The position numbers were made by a program, and so were the translations under genes. A stretch of DNA of 64,000 bases, taken from the NCBI RefSeq assembly GCF_003590875.1, contig NZ_QYUN01000002.1:1178001-1242000 (forward strand), given 5' to 3'. Below are positions 1 to 8,755 of the stretch, piece after piece. The notes under the pieces are model-generated. The model saw nothing but the letters and a program-made list of their open reading frames with translations, was not told where the DNA came from and did no database searches. The DNA comes from Noviherbaspirillum cavernae (lineage in GTDB: Bacteria; Pseudomonadota; Gammaproteobacteria; Burkholderiales; Burkholderiaceae_D). Positions within the stretch are counted from its first letter, which is position 1, and each line of letters opens with the position of its first letter.

Positions 1-1
1 G

Positions 2-1906
2 ACGGCGTATCTGGAAGTCACCGGGGACGGCTCGGCCAGACCGGTGGTATTCCCGATCCACGACGAGGTGGTCATCGGCCGCGATCCGCAGGACTCGCTG
101 GCATCCGACAAGTTTCTCTGCATACCGGAACACACCGTGAGCCGCCGCCATGCGCGCATCCGGCGGCGCGGCGACGGCTATTTCGTGGAGGACCTGCATT
201 CGTTCAACGGCACCTTCGTGCTCGGCGAAAGGCTCACCCCAGGCAGCTGGCATCCGCTGCATGATGGCGACGAGTTCAGCGTCGCCTCTGCCCAGATCGT
301 GTTCCATTCGCTGGTGGTGCCGGCGCAGGACAGCATGCCGACCATCATTGCCAAGGCGGTCGATGCGACCGAGTTCACGCGCATGATCGGCACGCCGCCG
401 GTGGCGACGCACGGCGACGTGCAGCGCACCGTGCAGAAGCTGCATGCGATGGCGCAGGTAAGCATCGCGCTCGGCGCGGTGAAGGATCGCGACACGCTGA
501 TCGAAAAGATCATGAACTTCATCTTCGACCTGTTTCCGCTGGCCGAACGCGCTTTCATTCTCCTGCGCAAGAACGAGGGCGAAGCGCCGGTGCCGGTGGC
601 CGCGCGCAGGCGCGACGGCACGATAGAGGATCCGGATCACGTCAAGATATCGCGCACCATCGTGGGCGAAGTGCTCGACCGGAAGCAGTCGATCCTGTCG
701 GTCGATACGCTGTCCGACCGCCACTTTTCGTCGCAGGTCTCGATCATTTCGCAAGCCATACGCAGCGCCATGTGCGTCCCGCTCGTCATCGGCGGCGAGT
801 GTCTCGGCCTGATCCAGGTGGACACCTCGTCGGACCCGCATGCGTTCAAGGAGCAGGACCTGGAAATGCTGACCGGCGTGTGCGCGGAAGCCGCCGTCGC
901 GCTGAAGAACTTCCAGCTGTACTCGGAAATCGAGAACCTGCTGGACGGCTTCGTGCGGGCGTCGGTGCAGGCGATCGAGGAACGCGACCCGGTGACCGCC
1001 GGCCATTCATTCCGCGTGGCCGGCTATGCGGAGCATCTGGCGATGGCGGTGGATCGCGACAGCGGCGCGGCGCTGCGGCATGTCAATTTCACGCACGACC
1101 AGCTGCGCGAGATTCGCTATGCCGCGCTGCTGCATGACTTCGGCAAGGTCGGCGTGCGCGAACACGTGCTGCGCAAGGAGAAGAAGCTGCATCACGCCGA
1201 CATGCGCATGCTGGAGCAGCGCTTCCTGTATGCGCGTGCGTGCCTGGAGCGGGAGGCCTACCGGCAACTGGCGGAGCTGCATGGCGAGCATGAATTGAGC
1301 ATGGCGGAATTTCGCGACGTCAAGCGGCAGGTGGAACAAGACTTGCACGAGGAATTCAGCCGGCTGGACGGCTTCCTTGCCTCCATCCGGCACGCGAACG
1401 AACCGGCGATTTCGTTCACGGAGTGCCCGCCCGATTTGCAGAAGGTGCTGGATTACGCGTATCCCGCGCTGGACGATCCGGCGGCGCCGCTGCTCAACGA
1501 GTTCGAGTTTTCCGCACTGTGCATTGCCAAGGGCTGCCTGACGGCGGATGAGCGCAGACAGATCGAGGCGCATGTGGCGGATTCGTATTCCTTCCTGATC
1601 CTGATCCCGTGGACGCGCGACCTCGGCGGCGTGCCCGCGATTGCGCACGGCCATCACGAGAAGCTGGACGGCTCCGGTTACCCGATGGGCCTGCACGGCA
1701 ATCAGATCAGCATGCAGACCCGCATCCTGACGATCTGCGATATCTACGACGCGCTCACCGCCGGCGATCGTCCCTACAAGAAAGCGCTGCCCTTGGAGCG
1801 GGCGCTGGATCTGATCGCGATGGAATGCCGGGCGGGACATCTCGATCAGCGGTTGTTCGATGTGTTTGTCGCGTCCAAGAGCTGGCTGGTGGCCGAGCAT
1901 CCCTGA
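2..1906 (+). CDS. FHA-GAF-HD-GYP signalling protein (5' end outside window)
   Basis: The frame is open from position 2 with no stop, and the residues before the first GTG (position 44) already look like the start of an FHA fold, so the true start lies left of the window. The FHA domain (nt 44-320) keeps the phosphothreonine-binding GR, SRRH and NG residues. A GAF-like domain follows (nt about 470-920), then an HD-GYP domain with HDFGK (nt about 1132) and HHEKLDGSGYP (nt about 1651). The spacing between these two motifs is about 173 residues, well above the usual 60 or so, because of a helical insertion. HD-GYP domains typically hydrolyse cyclic-di-GMP; FHA domains bind phosphothreonine. The protein therefore probably links Ser/Thr phosphorylation to c-di-GMP turnover in the cytoplasm. 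It is followed after 20 bp by the outer-membrane channel gene and is probably co-transcribed with it. Domain calls are secure; the biological role is inferred. Confidence 0.88.
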   Translation, partial: TAYLEVTGDGSARPVVFPIHDEVVIGRDPQDSLASDKFLCIPEHTVSRRHARIRRRGDGYFVEDLHSFNGTFVLGERLTPGSWHPLHDGDEFSVASAQIVFHSLVVPAQDSMPTIIAKAVDATEFTRMIGTPPVATHGDVQRTVQKLHAMAQVSIALGAVKDRDTLIEKIMNFIFDLFPLAERAFILLRKNEGEAPVPVAARRRDGTIEDPDHVKISRTIVGEVLDRKQSILSVDTLSDRHFSSQVSIISQAIRSAMCVPLVIGGECLGLIQVDTSSDPHAFKEQDLEMLTGVCAEAAVALKNFQLYSEIENLLDGFVRASVQAIEERDPVTAGHSFRVAGYAEHLAMAVDRDSGAALRHVNFTHDQLREIRYAALLHDFGKVGVREHVLRKEKKLHHADMRMLEQRFLYARACLEREAYRQLAELHGEHELSMAEFRDVKRQVEQDLHEEFSRLDGFLASIRHANEPAISFTECPPDLQKVLDYAYPALDDPAAPLLNEFEFSALCIAKGCLTADERRQIEAHVADSYSFLILIPWTRDLGGVPAIAHGHHEKLDGSGYPMGLHGNQISMQTRILTICDIYDALTAGDRPYKKALPLERALDLIAMECRAGHLDQRLFDVFVASKSWLVAEHP

Positions 1907-1926
1907 CGGCGGATGATGGTGATGAC

Positions 1927-3453
1927 ATGGATGGTGTTCATTTTCTTGCAAATCCCGGTCGCGGCGCATCAGGGCAGCTGCCCGCATTGCGCAGCGGAGC
2001 GCAGGCGCTGCACGAGGCGTATTGGCCGCTGAAGAGCGTGCTCTCCGCCGGAACCTGGGGCCTGTGCGCCGCGCTGCTGTGCGCCTGCGCCGACATCAGC
2101 ATGCCGGCATACCAGCGTCCGGAGACGCCGATCAAATCGACATGGACCGGCCCCGAGGCCACTGCGGAGCCGGTGGTGTCCGCATCGGAAACCATCGCTC
2201 CCGACTGGTGGAAGGAGTTTCGCGATCCCTATCTGGACGGACTGGTGAACAAGGCCATCGAAGGCAACTTCGACGTGCGGATTCTTGCCGCCCGCATCAA
2301 GGTCGCGGAGGCGGAAATCGGCGCGGCGCGCGCAGGCGCGTTGCCGACGCTCGACGCCGGCGCGGGTGCAAGCTTCGAGAAATCCACCGGGCAGAACTTC
2401 TCGAAGCAGTTCAACCTCGGTACCCAGGTCAACTGGGACATCGACATCTGGGGCAAGGTCGAGAAGGGCGTGCAGGCGCAGAAGGCGGCATACCGCGCAT
2501 CCGAGGCCGACTGGCGCGCCGGCTATCTGACGCTGGTGTCGAACGTATCGACGACCTACTTCCAGATTCTGCAACTGGACGAGCAGCTCGACCAGCAGCA
2601 GAAGACGCTGGACAAGAACAAGCAGATTCTTTCGACCTACGATGCCATGCACAAGGCCGGCCTCTTGCCCAATACGCGCGTGCTGCAGCAGCGCGCCGAG
2701 ATCAACAAGCTGACCACCGACCTGCTGGAACTGCGCCGTTCGCGCGATCTGGCGGGCAATGCGCTGGCGACCCTGCTCGGCGTGCCGGCGGGCGAATTCA
2801 GGATGCCGACCGGACACCTGCAGGACAAGGTGCAGCTGCCGCAGGTGCCGCCGGGTCTGCCGTCGCAATTGCTCAAGCGCCGGCCCGACATCGTCGCGGC
2901 GGAGTTTCGCGTGCTGGAAGCGTATGACCTCGTCGGCCAGGCCAAGCTCGCGCAACTGCCGTCCATCAGCCTGACCGGGCGCGGCGGCTCGTCCAGTTTT
3001 GCGCTGACCGATTTGCTGAAATCATTCACCGTCGGCTTCATGCCCAGCATCAATATCCCCTTGCTCGACCCCAGTGTGAAGGCGCGCGTGAAGACCAGCG
3101 AGGCGCAGACGAAGGTCGTCGAGGAGCAGTATCGGCGCACGGTGATGGGGGCTTTCGAGGAGGTCGAGAATTCGCTCGTCAATCTCGATGCGCACAAGAA
3201 GCAGCGGGTCGAACTGCAGCAGCAGACCGACCAGTTGCAGGTGGTGGCGGCGCAGATCCAGGCGCAGCTCAAGGAAGGTGTCGTCTCGCAGCTGGAGGTG
3301 TTCGAGACCGAACGCTCCTTGCTGGCCGCGCAGCTTGCTCTGCTGGCCAACCACCAGCAGCTGCTGTCGGACACGGTGACGCTGTACAAGGCGATGGGCG
3401 GAGGCTGGGGCCCGGTTGAAGTCCGCAATGCGGCAAGCGAGGCCGGCAAATGA
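1927..3453 (+). CDS. NodT-family outer-membrane efflux/secretion channel lipoprotein (TolC-like)
   Basis: This 508-residue protein belongs to the outer-membrane factor family (TolC/OprM/NodT) that forms the exit duct of RND pumps and type I secretion systems. The motif DWWKEFRDPYLDGLV near the mature N-terminus and two repeated helical OEP halves (residues about 95-285 and 300-490) are typical. ATG 1927 is preferred because it gives a signal region with basic residues and a lipobox-like LCAC at residues 51-54, predicting lipidation of Cys54. The frame stays open upstream, but that part overlaps the previous gene. Its neighbours are a twin-FHA protein and an HlyD-type adaptor rather than an RND pump, so it most likely serves a type I-like assembly whose ABC transporter is not in the window. 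Confidence 0.85.
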   Translation: MDGVHFLANPGRGASGQLPALRSGAQALHEAYWPLKSVLSAGTWGLCAALLCACADISMPAYQRPETPIKSTWTGPEATAEPVVSASETIAPDWWKEFRDPYLDGLVNKAIEGNFDVRILAARIKVAEAEIGAARAGALPTLDAGAGASFEKSTGQNFSKQFNLGTQVNWDIDIWGKVEKGVQAQKAAYRASEADWRAGYLTLVSNVSTTYFQILQLDEQLDQQQKTLDKNKQILSTYDAMHKAGLLPNTRVLQQRAEINKLTTDLLELRRSRDLAGNALATLLGVPAGEFRMPTGHLQDKVQLPQVPPGLPSQLLKRRPDIVAAEFRVLEAYDLVGQAKLAQLPSISLTGRGGSSSFALTDLLKSFTVGFMPSINIPLLDPSVKARVKTSEAQTKVVEEQYRRTVMGAFEEVENSLVNLDAHKKQRVELQQQTDQLQVVAAQIQAQLKEGVVSQLEVFETERSLLAAQLALLANHQQLLSDTVTLYKAMGGGWGPVEVRNAASEAGK

Positions 3454-3476
3454 AGCAGTCGATGAGCGAGTAATGC

Positions 3477-6044
3477 ATGCTGCCGCGCCATTCAGCTCCG
3501 GGCGAAGCAACAGTCGCCGATCACGCAGTCGGGGGGCGGGCATTCGACATCATATTGAAGCAGCTCTCCCATCCCGAGCTGGGCGACATCCGCATCGATG
3601 AAAACCTGTTTGCGATCGGACGCAACGAAGCGCCGTTCGAGTCGTATGCGCCTGACGTCATTGCCGACCTGTCGCGCCGCCATGCAAGAATCTTCTCCGA
3701 GGATGGCGCGGTCTACATCGCGGACCTGGGCAGCAAGAACGGGACGACCGTCAACGGCCAGGATATCAGCCAGAAAACCAGCCGCCTGAACGACGGCGAC
3801 GAAATCTGTTTCGGCAAGGCGCTGTCATACCGTGTCCGGCTTGGCGCGCGCGCCCAGACCTCGGCACGGAAAGAGAAACTCATCAGTCTGACGCTGACAC
3901 CAGAGCGCGGCGATCTCGGCATCCAGCCGATCGTCATCACGCAATTTCCCTTCCTGATCGGCAAGACCGACGAGGCATTCGCCCGCTACAAGGACAAGTA
4001 CCCGCAGCAGGTGAACTATCTCTCGCGCCGGCACGCGCACATCTTCCTGAAGAGCGGCTCGCCCTTTGTCGAGGACCTCGGCAGCACCAACGGCACCTTC
4101 GTCGCGGGAAAGCGGCTCGACGAGCACGCCGTGCGGCTGGGAAACGACGAGGTGATCGCGTTCGGCGGCCATCACTTCGTGTACCGGATCAGCATGCAAA
4201 CGGAAGCGGCCGAGATCGACCCGACCGTGACGAAGCTGAGTCCGACGGCGCGCGGTGCGGTGACCAGCGGTGCGAGCGCGGCGCATGCTGCCGGTGCTGC
4301 CGGTGCGGTGAATGCGGACAAGACCACCTTCGTCGGCGCCGCAGGCTCCTTCCTCGATATCTTCTGCGTCGACCAGGTGCCGCCGCAGGACGAGGAAGTC
4401 AACGAGGATGCGCAGAACCAGCCCGCGGATGCGGCCAGGGAAACGGGCAAGCGCAAGGCGCGCGGCAAGCTCGCGCTCTTCGTGTCCGAGCTGGGCGAGG
4501 CCTTCGCCGGAGGGGAAGCCAAGGCTGGCAGGCGCGGCATGCTCTGGAGCGCAACGGCCGTGATCGCAGCGGGCATCGTCGCGCTGGCCCTGTACACGAC
4601 CGGCGGTGCGGAACGCAACCTGAAAAGCCTGGTGGAAAAGGGAGAGTACGAGCGCGCCGCGACGATCGCAGCAGAACGTCTGGCACAGGAGCCGGACAAC
4701 GCGGAGATCAAGGCGCTCGGTACCGAGGCATTGCTCAAGGCGCACTTGCCCGGATGGCTGAACGCATTGCAGGCTGGCGAATTCGATCGCGCCGATGCGA
4801 TTCTGTCGGGCATGAAACGGCTCGGCGGCAATAACGCCGATGCGCAGCCGCTCCTCGACGAGCTGGAATGGATCGGTAATCTGGAGCGCTTCGTGCTGGG
4901 CCGGGGCGGGCCGGACGCGCCGATCCGCATCTATGCGGACGAGGACAGGCTCAAGACGCTGGTCAAGCGCTGGGACGACGACACGCAGGCGCACCAGCGC
5001 GCATTCACCGCCATTTCGTCCTATGTGCCGGAGTTCAGGGATCGGTATGCCGAGGCGCTCAGTCATCTGCGCAAGTTGAAGAACGACGATTCGGTGTACC
5101 TGTCCGCGATCGAGCGCCTGAAGACGAGCATGGTCACGGAGTTGAACCGAGACAAACCCGAAGCGCTGGACGCCGTGCTGAAGGAGTTTGAGGAGAAGTA
5201 TCCGAGGATAGGCGGCCTCGACAGCGTGCGCGAGGACCTGCGCCAGTACACCGCGATCAGCAACGAAGCCGGTGCGCGCAACCTGCGTCCGCTGGCCGCG
5301 CTGCTGCAACGGGCGAAATTTTCCACGCCGCCGTTTCAGGCGAAGTTCGATGCGTTGAAGAAGAGCGGCGCGCTGCCACCGGCCGAAGTCGTGCAGCAGT
5401 ATCAGACGGTATCGAAGGCATGGCGGGCGGGAGACACGCAGCAGGCATTCGTCGAGCTGCAGAAGATCACCGCTGCGCCGTGGGCGGGCGCGGCCGCCAC
5501 GGAACTGGAACGCAAGAAGTCGCTCCTGGAGCAGTTCACGCAGCTGCAGAAGATGCGCGGCGCGCAGGGTTACGACGAGCGCCTGCTGGCGTTCCACGGA
5601 TCGCTCGATGCCGACGAGGACGTGTATTTCATCCGTGCCACGGCGCAGGATATCGCCGCGTACAAGGACAAGGCGCTGGCCCGCGCGCAGGAGTCGCTGA
5701 ACCGCGCCCAGGAGTCGTGGCGGCAGTATCGCGAGAACGGCGGGATCGAAGCGGCCCAGCGGCTGGAACGGGCGATCTCGAACCGCTTCCGCTCGCAGAG
5801 TCGCTTGCTGGCCGAAGCGCATGCCAACGCGCAGCAGGGCACGCTGATCTATACCCAGCTGAAGATCCAGCCAGCGGCGCAGTGGAGCAAGCTCCGCGAC
5901 GAAATCGGCGCAGAGGCGGAACAGCAGCGCGCATCGCTGGAAGAGTCGCGCGCGGTGCTGGAGCCATCGCTGCTGAAGGCAAAACTGGCATTGCTGAAGG
6001 GGCAGGTCAATGAAGAACGACAATCGTCTAAAACCGCTGACTGA
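3477..6044 (+). CDS. Membrane-anchored twin-FHA protein
   Basis: This 855-residue protein has two N-terminal FHA domains (residues about 20-115 and 135-240). The first has GRN, SRRHARI and GSKNGTT; the second has GKT, SRRHAHI and GSTNGTF, so Arg is replaced by Lys in its first binding motif. An Ala/Gly-rich linker leads to a single membrane span at residues about 355-376. About 480 residues of helical, TPR/coiled-coil-like sequence follow, with no enzyme motif that I recognise. The topology suggests cytoplasmic phosphothreonine readers joined to a long periplasmic helical arm. The gene starts 23 bp after the channel gene, and its last 35 bases overlap the HlyD-type gene, so translation is probably coupled. 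It could be a regulatory or scaffold subunit of the export machine; that role is inference. Confidence 0.8.
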   Translation: MLPRHSAPGEATVADHAVGGRAFDIILKQLSHPELGDIRIDENLFAIGRNEAPFESYAPDVIADLSRRHARIFSEDGAVYIADLGSKNGTTVNGQDISQKTSRLNDGDEICFGKALSYRVRLGARAQTSARKEKLISLTLTPERGDLGIQPIVITQFPFLIGKTDEAFARYKDKYPQQVNYLSRRHAHIFLKSGSPFVEDLGSTNGTFVAGKRLDEHAVRLGNDEVIAFGGHHFVYRISMQTEAAEIDPTVTKLSPTARGAVTSGASAAHAAGAAGAVNADKTTFVGAAGSFLDIFCVDQVPPQDEEVNEDAQNQPADAARETGKRKARGKLALFVSELGEAFAGGEAKAGRRGMLWSATAVIAAGIVALALYTTGGAERNLKSLVEKGEYERAATIAAERLAQEPDNAEIKALGTEALLKAHLPGWLNALQAGEFDRADAILSGMKRLGGNNADAQPLLDELEWIGNLERFVLGRGGPDAPIRIYADEDRLKTLVKRWDDDTQAHQRAFTAISSYVPEFRDRYAEALSHLRKLKNDDSVYLSAIERLKTSMVTELNRDKPEALDAVLKEFEEKYPRIGGLDSVREDLRQYTAISNEAGARNLRPLAALLQRAKFSTPPFQAKFDALKKSGALPPAEVVQQYQTVSKAWRAGDTQQAFVELQKITAAPWAGAAATELERKKSLLEQFTQLQKMRGAQGYDERLLAFHGSLDADEDVYFIRATAQDIAAYKDKALARAQESLNRAQESWRQYRENGGIEAAQRLERAISNRFRSQSRLLAEAHANAQQGTLIYTQLKIQPAAQWSKLRDEIGAEAEQQRASLEESRAVLEPSLLKAKLALLKGQVNEERQSSKTAD

Positions 6045-7383
6045 GGCGCTCGAAGATCACAGCGCCGAAGGCATCGCGATACTGACATCGGAGCCATGGC
6101 GCTTCACGCAGGCCGCCGTGATTGCGATGGTGGGGCTGGTGCTGGTGGCACTGATCTGGTCATTCTTCGGGCGCGCCGACGTGATCGTGACGGCGCAGGG
6201 TGCGCTCCAGCCCGATTCGGAAGTGCGGCGCATCTACACGCCCGTCGATGGCGAACTGGCGAATCTCTACATCGCGGAGGGGCAGCCGGTGTCGAAAGGG
6301 GATGTGCTTGCACGGCTCAATGCCAGAGGCGCGATCGAGGCCGCCACCAATGCGCTGGAGGCGCAGCTGAAGCTGGAAGATGCGGAGCGCGAGTGGAGCC
6401 AGTTTCCCGACAAGAAGGCGCTGATGGAACGCAAGGCGGTGGCGCTGAAGCGGGCGGTCGAGCTGGAAGAGCACCAGCACGAGCAGCGCGTGGCGGAAGG
6501 CACCACCAGACTGGCGGAAGGGCAGAAGGCGCAGGTGCAGGAAGCGCGCACCAATCTCGAGGATGCGCGCCGCGCCCGCGAAGCCGCGCGGGATGAGGCG
6601 GACAAGTATGCGCGCCTGTTCGCGCTGCCGGGCGGCGGCGGCGTCTCGCAACTGCAGGTCGAGGGCAAGAAGAATGCCCTGCTGGCCGCCGACAATGCCT
6701 ATCGCGTGGCGCAGTCGCGATTGAGTGAACTGTCTGCACGGCAAAGCCAGGAGTTCACGCAGGCCCGGTCGCAGCTGGAAACGAGCGGCCAGGAACTCAC
6801 GAAACTGCGTCTGCAGCACGACGCCGCCGCGCGGGAAATCGCCGGCACCGAGGACAAGCTGCGCCTGCAGGTGCAAACCGCGCGCCTGGTGGCCGACGCC
6901 GCAGCCAGAATCCGCTTCGAAAACATCGACAAGGACAACTTCCTCCTCATCGTCGCCCCCGTGGACGGCGTCATCACCGATGTCACTTCCACCCAGTCAG
7001 GGGACAAGATCCAGGCCAATGCGCCGCTGGGCGGCATCGCGCCGAAGAATGCGCGTCCCATCCTCAAGGTCGAGATCGCCGAGCGCGACCGCGCCTTCCT
7101 GCGCGAAGGATTGCCGGTCAAGCTGAAGTTCAATGCCTTTCCGTATCAACGCTACGGCCTCATCAACGGCACGCTCGCCTTCATCTCGCCCGCCACGAAG
7201 CCTTCGCCGCAAAGCAAGCAACCGGTGTACGAAGGGCGCGTCACGCTGGAGCGCGATCACTACCTCGTCGGGGATACCCGATACCCATTGCGTTACGGAA
7301 TGACGGCGACGGCGGAAGTGGTGGTGCGCGAGCGCCGCTTGATCGACCTCGCGCTGGATCCGTTCAGGCAGATCGGGGGATGA
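6010..7383 (+). CDS. HlyD-type periplasmic adaptor (membrane fusion protein)
   Basis: The 457-residue protein has the type I secretion or efflux adaptor layout. There is a short cytoplasmic N-terminus, one membrane span (residues about 33-53) and a first lipoyl half (ADVIVTAQGALQP to GQPVSKGDVLARL). A long alpha-hairpin coiled coil (about 105-300) is followed by the second lipoyl half (VAPVDGVITDV) and a beta-barrel region ending in LRYGMTATAEVVVRERR. Such adaptors bridge an inner-membrane ABC or MFS transporter to a TolC-type duct. Its start lies inside the end of the twin-FHA gene (35-bp overlap). No transporter ATPase is visible to the right, where convergent housekeeping genes begin, so the pump must lie left of the window or elsewhere. 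The cargo is unknown. Confidence 0.85.
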   Translation: MKNDNRLKPLTEALEDHSAEGIAILTSEPWRFTQAAVIAMVGLVLVALIWSFFGRADVIVTAQGALQPDSEVRRIYTPVDGELANLYIAEGQPVSKGDVLARLNARGAIEAATNALEAQLKLEDAEREWSQFPDKKALMERKAVALKRAVELEEHQHEQRVAEGTTRLAEGQKAQVQEARTNLEDARRAREAARDEADKYARLFALPGGGGVSQLQVEGKKNALLAADNAYRVAQSRLSELSARQSQEFTQARSQLETSGQELTKLRLQHDAAAREIAGTEDKLRLQVQTARLVADAAARIRFENIDKDNFLLIVAPVDGVITDVTSTQSGDKIQANAPLGGIAPKNARPILKVEIAERDRAFLREGLPVKLKFNAFPYQRYGLINGTLAFISPATKPSPQSKQPVYEGRVTLERDHYLVGDTRYPLRYGMTATAEVVVRERRLIDLALDPFRQIGG

Positions 7384-7613
7384 GGGAAGGCCGCGTACGG
7401 CATGCGTCGTGTCTGCTGGCGGGCGCCGCAATGGCATCGCCAAGTGGTCGGAATGTGCCGCAGGGGCGTCTTGACGCGCAGGATGTGTGATGAGCCGTTG
7501 CGGCTCGGACCATGTTGCTCGTCAGTCACCAGAAGTGTATCGACAGGACGCTCCAAGCTCCTGTCATTCCGAGCGCAGCGAGGAATCTCGCCCGCTCATG
7601 ACAACCCCGGCCT
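7384..7613. other. Convergent intergenic region
   Basis: This 230-base gap separates the plus-strand secretion cluster from the minus-strand housekeeping run. It holds a small GC hairpin at 7492-7506 (GAGCCG/CGGCTC) without a T tract, and the dispersed repeat copy at 7562-7590. I see no credible gene. Confidence 0.5.
7562..7590. repeat. Dispersed intergenic repeat, copy 1
   Basis: The element contains TCATTCCGAGCGCAGCGAGG followed by AATCTCG. A second copy with one mismatch lies at 32643-32671, also between genes. Short intergenic repeats of this kind are common in Burkholderiales chromosomes; the function is unknown. Confidence 0.6.
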
Positions 7614-8735
7614 TCACGGAAACAGAGGCTTCCTCGCGGCCTGCTTCGCCTTGATTTCCGCCACTGTCTTGTCCATCACGGAAACGCGGTACGCCGTCGC
7701 CGGATGCAGTGCCGTGTAGCCGTTCAGCACGCTGGCCGGATACTGGCCCGCCAGCCGCTGCCAGAACGCCGAAGCGCCGTCGATGCTGTATCCGGCGCGC
7801 GCCAGCATGTAGAGCGACAGCTTGTCGGCCGCCGCATCGAGTTCCTGCGGCATCGGCTTGACGCCGGCCATGCCGCCCATCGTGCTCATGTCGGGACGAA
7901 TCCGGATCAGGTTGTCGATGATGCCGCCGACGGTGGCGCTCATCCTCTGCCGGCTGGCGTGGGACAGTGCGTTGTGCGCCATTTCCTTCGCCATCACGTA
8001 CGCCACTTCGTCGTCCGTGCGGGTGAAATTCAGCATGCCGCGCGTGATCAGCACACGATGGCCGTCGCCGTACGCGATGATGTTGTCGGTATTGCCCAGT
8101 TCGATGCCGAAGGCGCAGGCGTAGGTGAGCGGGACGACCATCGCAACATTCCGGCCGTCGCGCATGACGGTCAGCTTGACGTTGGAGCGGCCGCTGACCA
8201 GCGGCGCGAGAATGGTCGCTGCCTGGCGTTCCGCATTCGGCCCGGTCGGCATGGTCTTGTCTTCGATCGAGATCAGGTCGTCGCCGCGCCGCATGCCCGC
8301 GCGTGCTGCGCCGCTGCCTGCCAGCACGCCCATGACCTTGAGATGGTCATTCATGCCGAATGCCGTTTTCGCCGCGGCGGCGTATTCGCCGGTATAGGAA
8401 TACATGTTCTTGGCGGTGAAGCCGAGCAGGTTGCGGGCATTGCTGCGGCACAGGTCGGGGTTGCTCACCAGCAGCGGAGCTGCGACGCGGTACAAGCGGT
8501 CTTGCAGGGAGACCAGCGACCGCAGCGCCTGCTCTTCCGGCGTTGCGATCTGTGCCGGATCCGGAGCGGGGCGCGCCGGTTCAGCGGCTGCTCCCGGAGC
8601 CGGGCGGGACGGCGGAAGTTCGACTGTTGCGCACGCGCTCAACAGCAATGCCGCCGGCACCAGATGCAGCACATGCAGCCGGCGAGATACCTTCATGCGT
8701 TTCAATATCGAACCGAGTCTTGCCATTCCAGCCAT
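7614..8735 (-). CDS. M48-like PDZ lipoprotein, degenerate metalloprotease
   Basis: The start is ATG 8735 because GGAGG (complement of 8741-8745) sits just upstream; an in-frame GTG at 8747 is the alternative. The 373-residue protein begins with a lipoprotein signal ending in LLLSAC (Cys35). A PDZ-like segment (VMGVLAGSGAARAGMRRGDDLISIEDK) follows, then a C-terminal region resembling M48 peptidases. Where active relatives have HExxH this protein reads KEMAH (Lys at residues 250-251), and the downstream zinc-ligand motif EAD is replaced by AAD (residues about 302-304). Two of the three metal ligands are therefore missing, so it is probably a non-catalytic pseudoprotease. The gene begins 20 bases after dut ends, suggesting one transcript. 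Family membership is moderately secure; inactivity is inferred from the residues. Confidence 0.75.
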   Translation of the reverse strand: MAGMARLGSILKRMKVSRRLHVLHLVPAALLLSACATVELPPSRPAPGAAAEPARPAPDPAQIATPEEQALRSLVSLQDRLYRVAAPLLVSNPDLCRSNARNLLGFTAKNMYSYTGEYAAAAKTAFGMNDHLKVMGVLAGSGAARAGMRRGDDLISIEDKTMPTGPNAERQAATILAPLVSGRSNVKLTVMRDGRNVAMVVPLTYACAFGIELGNTDNIIAYGDGHRVLITRGMLNFTRTDDEVAYVMAKEMAHNALSHASRQRMSATVGGIIDNLIRIRPDMSTMGGMAGVKPMPQELDAAADKLSLYMLARAGYSIDGASAFWQRLAGQYPASVLNGYTALHPATAYRVSVMDKTVAEIKAKQAARKPLFP

Positions 8736-8755
8736 GATTGCCTCCACAAGAGCGA

